Below are positions 1 to 5,729 of a DNA stretch of 5,860 nucleotides, piece by piece. Source of the stretch: Alphaproteobacteria bacterium (lineage in GTDB: Bacteria; Pseudomonadota; Alphaproteobacteria; Rs-D84); NCBI GenBank assembly GCA_024402735.1, contig JAKSTE010000032.1, positions 1 through 5,860 on the forward strand. The letters are read 5' to 3'. The translations under genes and the position numbers were made by a program. A model generated the notes under the pieces. It was given only the letters and a program-made list of their open reading frames with translations. It was not told where the DNA came from and did no database searches. The stretch's first letter is position 1. Each line of letters opens with the position of its first letter.

Positions 1-54
1 GCTACATGCTGCTAAAGAAGCTAATGCTACTAAACTGACTGTTTTTGATAACAT
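1..54 (-). CDS. Start of a small or unknown lipoprotein (partial, runs off left edge)
   Basis: Only the first 18 residues are present, MLSKTVSLVALASLAACS. They form a complete bacterial lipoprotein signal peptide: a Lys at position 4, a hydrophobic stretch, and a lipobox LAAC with the lipidated Cys at residue 17. The start is well supported, because AAGGA (plus-strand 61-65) lies 6 bases before the ATG and a promoter with a perfect -35 lies just upstream. The product should be exported by Sec, lipidated, and anchored in the inner or outer membrane. It lies downstream of rlpA on the same strand but beyond the rlpA terminator, so it is probably a separate transcript. Nothing can be said about the mature protein. 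The opposite strand is open over the same bases but has no start or recognisable protein. Confidence 0.7.
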   Translation of the reverse strand, partial: MLSKTVSLVALASLAACS

Positions 55-85
55 GGTTATTCCTTTTTGCTTGTGTACACAGTTT

Positions 86-113
86 ATGTTAAATAGTTTT
101 TATAAATTGTCAA
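86..113 (-). promoter_or_regulatory. Sigma-70-type promoter of the left-edge lipoprotein gene
   Basis: Read on the minus strand there is a perfect TTGACA (108-113), a 16-base spacer and TAACAT (86-91, four of six matches to TATAAT). CATAAA at a longer spacing is an alternative -10. Transcription would begin near 79-80, leaving a leader of about 25 bases that holds the AAGGA ribosome site. The promoter lies just past the rlpA terminator, which supports an independent transcript. A 10-base palindrome, TGTGTACACA (72-81), overlaps the predicted start point and could be an operator. Confidence 0.55.
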
Positions 114-121
114 ATATATAA

Positions 122-149
122 AAAACACGCTATTTTCATAGCGTGTTTT
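122..149 (-). terminator. Intrinsic terminator of rlpA
   Basis: A perfect 12-base-pair stem (122-133 with 138-149) closes a four-base loop. On the minus strand the loop is GAAA, a stable tetraloop, and the stem runs into a stretch of T residues, as expected of a Rho-independent terminator 22 bases beyond the rlpA stop. Read on the plus strand it also has a short T run, so it may work in both directions, but no plus-strand gene needs it. Confidence 0.9.
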
Positions 150-170
150 AATAGTTTTAAAGAGTGATTA

Positions 171-1022
171 TTAAATGCTATCTGCATTAACCCATTTACC
201 AGCTTTTAATAAGCCTGGGTTCATGCCTTCTGCTGAACGTAGAGATTCTATTACGTTGTGAGCTCCTGTTGCATCTAAGTCAATAATACGTACTTTATAC
301 ATATCGCCCTCGTTAACAACTTTTGTTGTACCGTATTTGCTTAGTTTAGATGCCAAAGCATTTGCGTTGTCTTCAGAGTAAACAGCTGCAACCTGTATAC
401 TATAATCTCCAGATGATACTGTTGTTTGTGGTGTTGTATCTGTTTGGTCTGGTGTTCCTAATGTTGCATTTTTTACTGCTAGAGATTGATCAGCTAAAAC
501 TTGAATCTGTATCTTTGATGTACTTGTCATGTCTATTTGATTAGCTGCAGCTGCAGATAAATCCATAATACGTGTATTTACAAAAGGACCACGATTATTT
601 ATACGTACTACTACAGATTTTCCATTATCTAAGTTTGTTACTCTAGCTATTGTAGGTAAAGGTAATGTTTTGCTAGTTGCAAACATTTTTTCGGAATCAA
701 ATGTTTCGCCGTTGCTTGTTTTTTTACCATTTAATTCTGTAGGAATAATTCCTGCAATACCTGTTTGATTATATGTCATATCTTCAGCAGGTACGTACTG
801 AACATCTTCTATCTTATATGTTGAACCAATATAATATTTTGGTGCTGCCTCTAACAAATAGGCATCATTTAATGTGTTTGTAGTTACCGGTTCTTCAGAA
901 GAAAGTATTAATTTTTCTTCACTAAAACCATCATAACCATATGTTGTTGGTGTTGAACTATTGTTGTTCATACATCCTGCTACTAAAACAGTCAATACTG
1001 CTAATGATATAACTTTTTTCAT
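171..1022 (-). CDS. rlpA: RlpA-family septal ring lipoprotein (DPBB + SPOR domains)
   Basis: The protein has 283 residues. A lipoprotein signal (1-17, lipobox VAGC, Cys17) is followed by a variable linker, a double-psi beta-barrel (about 86-176) with the family blocks TSNGETFD (102-109), KTLPLP (118-123), RVTNL and INNRGPF (141-147), a Thr/Gln-rich linker (about 184-204), and a SPOR domain (about 205-278) that should bind denuded septal peptidoglycan. The family acts at the division site, and some members are lytic transglycosylases. Two positions tied to activity in Pseudomonas RlpA are changed here: the His of the usual TAAH block is Ser117, and the Asp of the usual NDRGP block is Asn143. 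Glu106 and Asp109 remain. Enzyme activity is therefore doubtful. An open frame extends 49 codons upstream into murJ, but the ATG at 1022 is chosen because it starts the signal peptide and has AAGGAG (1031-1036) 8 bases before it. The gene lies 83 bases downstream of murJ. Confidence 0.9.
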   Translation of the reverse strand: MKKVISLAVLTVLVAGCMNNNSSTPTTYGYDGFSEEKLILSSEEPVTTNTLNDAYLLEAAPKYYIGSTYKIEDVQYVPAEDMTYNQTGIAGIIPTELNGKKTSNGETFDSEKMFATSKTLPLPTIARVTNLDNGKSVVVRINNRGPFVNTRIMDLSAAAANQIDMTSTSKIQIQVLADQSLAVKNATLGTPDQTDTTPQTTVSSGDYSIQVAAVYSEDNANALASKLSKYGTTKVVNEGDMYKVRIIDLDATGAHNVIESLRSAEGMNPGLLKAGKWVNADSI

Positions 1023-1060
1023 AATTCTCACTCCTTGTGTGTACAAAACTTCCCTTACAT

Positions 1061-1074
1061 ATACATATATGTAT
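1061..1074. repeat. 14-base perfect palindrome at the rlpA promoter
   Basis: ATACATATATGTAT is its own reverse complement. It overlaps the downstream edge of the predicted rlpA -10 and covers the expected transcription start, a position where a bound repressor would block initiation. It contains only A, T and one C/G pair, so chance is a serious alternative in this AT-rich sequence. Confidence 0.35.
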
Positions 1075-1101
1075 TTTATCATAAAGGAGGAGTGGTTGCA
1101 A
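1073..1101 (-). promoter_or_regulatory. Probable rlpA promoter
   Basis: On the minus strand TTGCAA (1096-1101), a 17-base spacer and TAAAAT (1073-1078) lie in the gap between the end of murJ and rlpA. Each hexamer is close to the sigma-70 consensus. The start point would be near 1066, giving a leader of about 44 bases. No terminator follows murJ, so rlpA could also be read through from the murJ promoter. Confidence 0.45.
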
Positions 1102-1105
1102 ATTT

Positions 1106-2543
1106 TTATTTTATAATACGTTTGTCTATAATGTATGCTGTAGGTAGATATAAAATACCGTAAGTACATATAGCTATACCTAAGGCAAATATGCTATTTA
1201 TAGAGAAAAATGATAAAACATATCCAAGTATAACCGATATCAAGCAACAAGAAGTCATAGATAAGATCGTTTTCCTATCTGTTTTTATCAATCCAGATTT
1301 TTTGCAAGCTCTCTTTAACAAATAATTTTTTATATAACCGCTTAATACAACACCTGTAGGTATTGATAAATATCCTAAAACTGGGAATAAAACTAAGTAG
1401 AAGAATATAGCTGAACCTAAAGAAATAACACTTGTTCTTACAGGAGTGTTCACATCTTGATTAGCATATAGTGTTTTACTATAGATCTGACTTATTAACA
1501 TAGCAGGTAGTACTAAGCATTGAATTTTAATTGCCATGGCAACAGCGTGGGTAGATTCTGGTGTCCATGCTCCGTATTGAAATAAAAATCTAATAATAGA
1601 TTCTGCTAAAACAAATAGTCCAACCATACAAGGTAGTATCATTAACATTGAACGTCTTAAAGATGAGTTCTGTTGAATGTAGACGCTTCTCATGTTTTTT
1701 TCTGCTAACGCATTTGATATGGATGACATTAATACTGTTCCTACAGCTAAACCTATCATAGCAAAAGGTAATTGAATAATTCTGTCTGAGTAATATAACC
1801 AAGAAACAGCTCCAGATTGAAAACTTGCAACTAGAGTACCTATTATTATTGTGAGTTGATAAAAACCGGAACCTACTAAACTTACACAGAATTTTTTAAA
1901 CATTTCTTTAATTTTTGAATTCCATTTAGGTACTATTAATCTCAAACCAAAATGTTTATGTTTGATTCTTGATAACAGAACAAAAAATTGGATTATTCCA
2001 GATAAAACAACAGTAAAAGATAGTAAGTATAAGATAGAGTTACTGCTACTAAAGTAAACAGAAGCTAATAAAGCACATATTAACATGATGTTTAACATTA
2101 CTGGCATAAAAGCTGCTAGTATGAATTTAGAATAAGCATTCAATATGGCTGACAAAAATGCAGAACCACAAATAAAAATAACATAGAAAAACATAATTTG
2201 GGCTATTTTTACAGTCAGTTCCATTTTTCCTGGATCTTCGGCAAAGCCAGGAGCTAATGCCCAGATTATAATAGGCATTAATATTTCAAAAATTAATGTT
2301 ATACCAAGTAATATAATCATTAACCAGGAAAAGACGTTTTTACATTGGAATAAAAATAGCAGATAAAGCGCCTTCGCCTAATAAATCACGAAATAAATTT
2401 GGTAGTTTAAAAGCAGCTAAAAATACGTCTGATAATCGGCCTGCACCTAAAAATCTAGCTATTAACATATCACGTATAAAACCGAAAACGCGGCTGATTG
2501 CCGTCATTGCTCCAACACCAAAGATGTTTTTTCCTATTTTCAT
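1106..2543 (-). pseudogene. murJ: MurJ lipid II flippase, interrupted by a frameshifting deletion
   Basis: MurJ is the inner-membrane MOP-superfamily flippase that exports lipid II for peptidoglycan synthesis. The first 67 codons (2543-2340) carry the N-terminal hallmark with Arg18, Arg24, Asp39 and Arg52 at the same positions as functionally important residues of E. coli MurJ, and the block FKLPNL. Translation then meets TAA (2342-2340) directly after FIPM. The rest continues in another frame: KNVFSWL (2341-2321) leads into an ATG at 2320 and 404 more residues with APGFAEDP, the SWLYYSDR block (holding the Asp-Arg pair) and many hydrophobic segments to the end at 1106. Against E. coli MurJ about 17 residues are missing at the junction, so roughly 50 bases have been lost and the frame is shifted. 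The intact protein would be about 495 residues. The ATG at 2320 has no ribosome site. A weak AGG lies 9 bases before the first ATG. The gene is normally essential, so an assembly error is as likely as true loss. Confidence 0.88.
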
Positions 2544-2588
2544 AATATATAACCTATAAATTTTTACTTTTATTTTTTTATTATTGCC

Positions 2589-2618
2589 ATTATACTGCTA
2601 CTGAGTGAGGAAATTCAA
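2589..2618 (-). promoter_or_regulatory. Probable murJ promoter
   Basis: On the minus strand TTGAAT (2613-2618), an 18-base spacer and a perfect TATAAT (2589-2594) precede murJ by about 45 bases. The -35 lies in the bases just before the bamD start codon, so polymerase here would cover the bamD ribosome site region. The predicted start point is near 2582. Confidence 0.5.
2591..2596 (+). promoter_or_regulatory. Possible -10 element for bamD
   Basis: TATACT lies 24 bases before the bamD start codon. It overlaps, on the other strand, the TATAAT of murJ, so the two divergent genes may compete for polymerase. No good -35 is visible at 16-18 bases upstream, where the sequence is nearly all T and A; this makes the call weak. 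Confidence 0.3.
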
Positions 2619-2620
2619 GC

Positions 2621-3340
2621 ATGAAAAAATTAGCTTTATTATGTGGGGTAGGCCTTTTGTTGGCTTCTTGTGCAGAAACTGTGGAAGTAACACAAGAACG
2701 TAGTTTAAAAGAAATATATGCAGACGCATATGCAGAATTTAATAAACAAAATTATTCAAATGCTGCTGAATTGTTTCAGAGTGCGGAAGCACAAAACCCA
2801 GCAAGTGAATGGGCTTCTGATTCGTTGATAATGTTAGCTTTTTCTAGATATATGGGAAAAGATTATGCAGGAGCAATATTAGCTATAGATAGATTTATGA
2901 GATTCCATCCAGGACATGAAGAAGTTCCTTATGTTTTGTATTTAAGGGGAATGTCTTATTATAATCAAGTTAGCGATGTTAGACGTGAACCAGGTATGTC
3001 AGCTTATGCATTACAACAATTTCAGCAATTAATAGATAGATTTCCAACATCAAAATACGCTAAAGATGCTGAAAATAAAGTGTTGATTTTGAAAAATTAT
3101 ATAGCGGGTAAAGTTATGTATGCTGCTAGGGATGATATGCAACGTCAGAATTGGACATCTGCTATAACAAGATTACAATCTGTTGTACAAACTGGACAAG
3201 AAACAGTTATGACTCCGGAGGCTTTATACAGGTTAACAGAAGCATATACGGCAGTAGGTTTGGAAGAGCAGGCGTACGGATATGCAAAAATGCTGAAGTT
3301 AAATTTCCCTGATAATGAGTGGACAAAGAAATTAAAATAA
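2621..3340 (+). CDS. bamD: BamD, outer membrane protein assembly lipoprotein
   Basis: BamD is the essential lipoprotein of the BAM complex. It sits on the periplasmic face of the outer membrane, contacts BamA and helps fold beta-barrel proteins. This copy has 239 residues, close to the 245 of E. coli. A signal peptide ends in the lipobox LASC (Cys17). The rest is helical TPR-type repeats: a first pair from about 28-60 (YADAYAEFNKQNYSNAAELF), another at about 64-98, the family signature RGMSYYNQVSDVRREPGM (109-126), RFPTSKYAKDAENKV (140-154), and a last pair at about 174-230 with PEALYRLTEAY (199-209) and NFPDNEW (228-234). The start has GAGG (2607-2610) 10 bases before it and gives the complete signal peptide. 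It is transcribed divergently from murJ, and its stop lies 3 bases from the stop of the convergent nucleosidase gene, with no terminator visible between. It appears intact. Confidence 0.95.
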   Translation: MKKLALLCGVGLLLASCAETVEVTQERSLKEIYADAYAEFNKQNYSNAAELFQSAEAQNPASEWASDSLIMLAFSRYMGKDYAGAILAIDRFMRFHPGHEEVPYVLYLRGMSYYNQVSDVRREPGMSAYALQQFQQLIDRFPTSKYAKDAENKVLILKNYIAGKVMYAARDDMQRQNWTSAITRLQSVVQTGQETVMTPEALYRLTEAYTAVGLEEQAYGYAKMLKLNFPDNEWTKKLK

Positions 3341-3343
3341 ATA

Positions 3344-3835
3344 TTAACCGATAATTTCTTTTAATATTTCATTCATTTCTTTCCATGAATCTTCAACAGA
3401 TATCTGGTTAAATGTGTCTAAATCTAAACAATCTGATACGATTTTGTAGGCAGCTATTTCAGGTAGCATATTCGCTAATACATATAATTCCATATCAAAT
3501 ATGCCTTTGTGTTCTGTCTGAGTTACGAAATTATTGGCACTAAAACATACTACATCACCATCGCATAGTTTTATGTCTTTGTAATCTGCATAATTAGATT
3601 TTTCTTCACTCGCAGAAACAGAAACCCTGTGAATTTTGCCAATAGGTGAAATGTTAGAACCGCAATATCCAATATTAAAGAATTTATCGTCTTTGGATAT
3701 TTCTTTATTTAATAACAATTTTGTGACAGTATTTGCAACGGCAAACATACCCGGTCTAGTGACAAACACTTTTGTGTTTGGTAGTTTTTCAATATGGTCT
3801 GCTTCTCTCTGTTCAGCGACAAAAATAATGTTCAT
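3344..3835 (-). CDS. Compact nucleoside phosphorylase/nucleosidase-fold protein (MTAN-like)
   Basis: The 163 residues resemble the PNP/UDP phosphorylase superfamily, closest in look to 5'-methylthioadenosine/S-adenosylhomocysteine nucleosidases. Visible blocks in order: an N-terminal beta strand MNIIFVAE (1-8), TRPGMFAVANTVTKLL (26-41), the Gly-containing strand FFNIGYCGS (52-60) followed by PIGKIHRV (64-71), then FDMELYVLA (113-121) and YKIVSDCLD (130-138). Glu116 and Asp135 sit where the family has its ribose-binding Glu and catalytic Asp (Glu174 and Asp197 in E. coli MTAN). The protein is about 70 residues shorter than E. coli MTAN, so part of the substrate pocket or dimer region must be reduced. 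It starts 5 bases after the stop of dcd and has no clear ribosome site of its own, so translation is probably coupled to dcd. The substrate cannot be assigned. If dcd is truly cut short, expression of this gene may also fall. Confidence 0.7.
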   Translation of the reverse strand: MNIIFVAEQREADHIEKLPNTKVFVTRPGMFAVANTVTKLLLNKEISKDDKFFNIGYCGSNISPIGKIHRVSVSASEEKSNYADYKDIKLCDGDVVCFSANNFVTQTEHKGIFDMELYVLANMLPEIAAYKIVSDCLDLDTFNQISVEDSWKEMNEILKEIIG

Positions 3836-3840
3836 ATTTT

Positions 3841-4680
3841 TTACTTTTGTTTTTGTATTGCGTCTTTGATAAACAAATCAACAGGTATTGGTGCCGCGGA
3901 TGTTGGACCAATTTGATTGTTATAATGAGATGTAGGACTTTTATGATATTGTTTTTGATCGCCTTCGAATTTTTCGTAATATATTTGACCAATTCTCATA
4001 TATGGATATATAACAGTTGGGTATAAACAATGAATTTCTAGTGTCCAATTTCCACAAAAACCGTCATCTCCACGTCCTGCTGTATGATGATTTAAAACAA
4101 AGTTACGTCCCAAACTAGATTTTCCATCAATATAAGGAAATAAATTATACGTTTCTGTGTATTCTACGGTTGATCCTAAATAACCCATACATGGATTTAG
4201 AATAGCTCCTGTTTCAGGAATTTCAAAAGAAAAAGTATCTTTTTGTGCAGCAGTATCTATTAGGAATTTTGGGTTTCTTATATCTTATTCTTCAAAATTG
4301 GCTCTATATAGGGTATATGGAGATGCGTTTATAAACTCTTTAGGTGTTCTATAGGGCAGTTGTTTGTCTTTTATATAAGAATTCATCCGTTTCCATGTAG
4401 GAAATGTTGTTTGTGTTAATTTGTCTGTGGTCTCAGAATCATAAAACCAATCTGCCATAGAATAACTTTTTTTGTTTTTATCAAAAGCGATAAAAGGTTT
4501 CATGCCATATGGAACGGTGTTTCTGTAAACCTTCATTTCAGGAGCAAGATGCAAATCATAACTGTTAGAACCTAAACAACGTTCATCAAATGGTTCAATA
4601 TTTATATTTGGTTTTCCGTCGGGGTTGCGAGGGTTTCGTAATTGCATACGTAATTTAATTTCTGGACCACTTAGCTGCAT
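3841..4680 (-). pseudogene. dcd: dCTP deaminase with an in-frame TAA stop
   Basis: dCTP deaminase converts dCTP to dUTP, the precursor of dUMP and dTMP. The frame runs 279 codons from 4680 to 3841 and is interrupted by one TAA at codon 132 (4287-4285). Before the stop: a start like other Dcd proteins, NIEPFDERCLGSNSYDLHL (26-44), then about 85 residues I cannot match. After it, in the same frame: FEIPETGAILNPCMGYLGS (about 152-170), DGKSSLGR (185-192), HHTAG (198-202), the GFCGNWTLEI block (207-216) and MRIGQIYYE. Ser188, Arg192 and Glu215 have the spacing of the E. coli active-site residues Ser111, Arg115 and Glu138. All are beyond the stop, so the 131-residue product would be inactive. The start is backed by AAGG (4688-4691) 7 bases upstream. 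E. coli Dcd has 193 residues, so this is a long form, with the extra length mostly in the middle. Since the frame is kept on both sides, a single base change or a read error would explain the stop. Confidence 0.85.
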
Positions 4681-4700
4681 GTTTTAACCTTTTTTATTAC

Positions 4701-4718
4701 CTCTCAGTCCTCTGTGAG
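4701..4718 (-). other. Imperfect hairpin in the dcd leader
   Basis: CTCACAG and CTGAGAG (minus strand) can pair over seven positions with one A-A mismatch around a loop of AGGA. It lies 20 bases before the dcd start codon. No T run follows in either direction, so it is not a terminator. It could affect leader RNA stability or be chance. Confidence 0.3.
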
Positions 4719-4755
4719 TTCATTCTTGCATTATGTGTGTAAAATTTCAAGATTT

Positions 4756-4784
4756 TTGTTAACTTTTCAAAATGATATGCTAAT
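4756..4784 (+). promoter_or_regulatory. Possible era promoter giving a near-leaderless mRNA
   Basis: TTGTTA (4756-4761), a 17-base spacer and GCTAAT (4779-4784) each match the sigma-70 hexamers at four of six places. The start point would fall near 4790-4792, almost on the era ATG. That agrees with the absence of any ribosome-binding sequence before era. The hexamers are weak, so this is tentative. No convincing promoter for dcd was found in the same gap. Confidence 0.3.
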
Positions 4785-4793
4785 CTTCGTTTT

Positions 4794-5684
4794 ATGAAAA
4801 AAACATATTCTGGTTTTATTGCTATAATAGGCCCAACAAATGCTGGAAAGTCTACGTTATTAAATCAAATAATGGGACGTAAAGTTTCTATAGTTTCTCA
4901 TAAAGTACAAACAACACGTACAAGATTGAGAGCTGTAAAAATGGTTGGTGAAAAACAGCTCATATTTGTTGATACTCCTGGTGTTTTTAAACCTTCTCGT
5001 CGTTTAGATAAAGCTATGGTAAGTGCTGCTATGGGAGCAATGGATGAAGCTGATGCGGTACTTTTAATGGTTGATGCCCAAAAAGGTTTGACTCAAACAG
5101 TAAAAGATCTTTGTGAAAAGATAAAAGATCATAATAATTTGTTCGTTGCTTTAAATAAAGTAGATGCTATATCTAAGGCAAATTTGTTGCCAATGGTTGC
5201 AGAGTTGTCTTCTTTGGCAGATTTTAAAGAAATATTTATGATTTCAGCTTTGAAAAATGACGGAATAAAACAAATGCTGGAGTCTTTGTCCCAAGTTATA
5301 CCGGAGTCTCCATATTTATTTGATGATAAAGATGCGTGTGATGTTCCAGATATGTTGTATTTGTCTGAATTAACAAGAGAAAAAATTTATAAGTATATTC
5401 ATCAAGAATTGCCATATCATATAAATGTTGTTACAGAACGTGTAGATACAGACAAAGAAGGTGTTTTAGATATTTATCAGAAAATTGTTGTACAAAATGA
5501 AGCACACAAAAAAATAGTTGTTGGAAAAGGTGGTACACAGTTACAAAGAATAGGTACAGACTCTAGACATGATATTCAAAATCAGTGGGGGGTTAACGCA
5601 AGGTTACATTTGTTTGTAAAAGTAGAACCTAATTGGGAAAATGTTGCTGAGAACTATGAAGAACAAGGGCTAGAATTTAAATAA
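4794..5684 (+). CDS. era: Era, ribosome-assembly GTPase
   Basis: Era binds GTP and the 3' end of 16S rRNA and helps mature the 30S subunit. The 296 residues match the family length (about 300). The GTPase domain carries G1 GPTNAGKS (13-20), a G2 Thr in QTTRTR (39-44), G3 DTPG (60-63), G4 NKVD (121-124) and G5 SAL (151-153). The C-terminal KH domain (about 205-278) contains QNEAHKKIVVGKGG (234-247) with its GKGG loop, then IGTDSRHDIQ (253-262) and LHLFVKV (271-277). The ATG at 4794 puts the P-loop at the usual distance from the N-terminus. Nearby upstream ATGs are out of frame, and no Shine-Dalgarno sequence precedes this start. The neighbours are dcd, divergent, and queA 45 bases downstream in the same direction. 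The usual rnc and recO neighbours are not seen within the window. It appears intact. Confidence 0.97.
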   Translation: MKKTYSGFIAIIGPTNAGKSTLLNQIMGRKVSIVSHKVQTTRTRLRAVKMVGEKQLIFVDTPGVFKPSRRLDKAMVSAAMGAMDEADAVLLMVDAQKGLTQTVKDLCEKIKDHNNLFVALNKVDAISKANLLPMVAELSSLADFKEIFMISALKNDGIKQMLESLSQVIPESPYLFDDKDACDVPDMLYLSELTREKIYKYIHQELPYHINVVTERVDTDKEGVLDIYQKIVVQNEAHKKIVVGKGGTQLQRIGTDSRHDIQNQWGVNARLHLFVKVEPNWENVAENYEEQGLEFK

Positions 5685-5729
5685 ATATAATAATTAAATT
5701 AAAAATTAGAAAATAAGTAAAAAATTTAA

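Noticed and set aside
2..121. Plus-strand open frame of 39 codons that could be the end of a gene entering from the left
   Set aside because: The minus strand over the same bases has a ribosome site, an ATG, a full lipoprotein signal peptide and a perfect -35, while the plus-strand translation resembles nothing known and would end inside the terminator stem.
350..544. Plus-strand 64-codon open frame inside rlpA
   Set aside because: It is antisense to the conserved barrel and SPOR region, has no ribosome site and no recognisable protein.
1023..1169. 49-codon N-terminal extension of RlpA
   Set aside because: It overlaps the end of murJ, would bury the signal peptide, and lacks a ribosome site; the ATG at 1022 has AAGGAG at a good distance.
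1590..1802. Minus-strand 70-codon open frame in another frame of murJ
   Set aside because: It lies wholly within the conserved MurJ coding frame and resembles no protein.
2339..2345. Programmed +1 frameshift at the murJ TAA, in the manner of prfB
   Set aside because: Skipping one base would join the frames, but about 17 family residues would still be missing and no internal ribosome-like stimulator is evident, so a deletion explains more.
3636..3869. Plus-strand 77-codon open frame
   Set aside because: It is antisense to the nucleosidase gene and the end of dcd and has no supporting signals.
4285..4287. Reassigned TAA codon
   Set aside because: rlpA, murJ, bamD, the nucleosidase, dcd and era all end in TAA at the expected family ends, so TAA must be a stop here.
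3841..4680. Two separate genes in place of one broken dcd
   Set aside because: Both parts are in one frame, each carries only half of the dCTP deaminase fold, and the second ATG has no ribosome site.
4701..4718. Terminator or riboswitch in the dcd-era gap
   Set aside because: The stem is short with a mismatch, no T run follows in either direction, and the leader is too short for a known riboswitch class.
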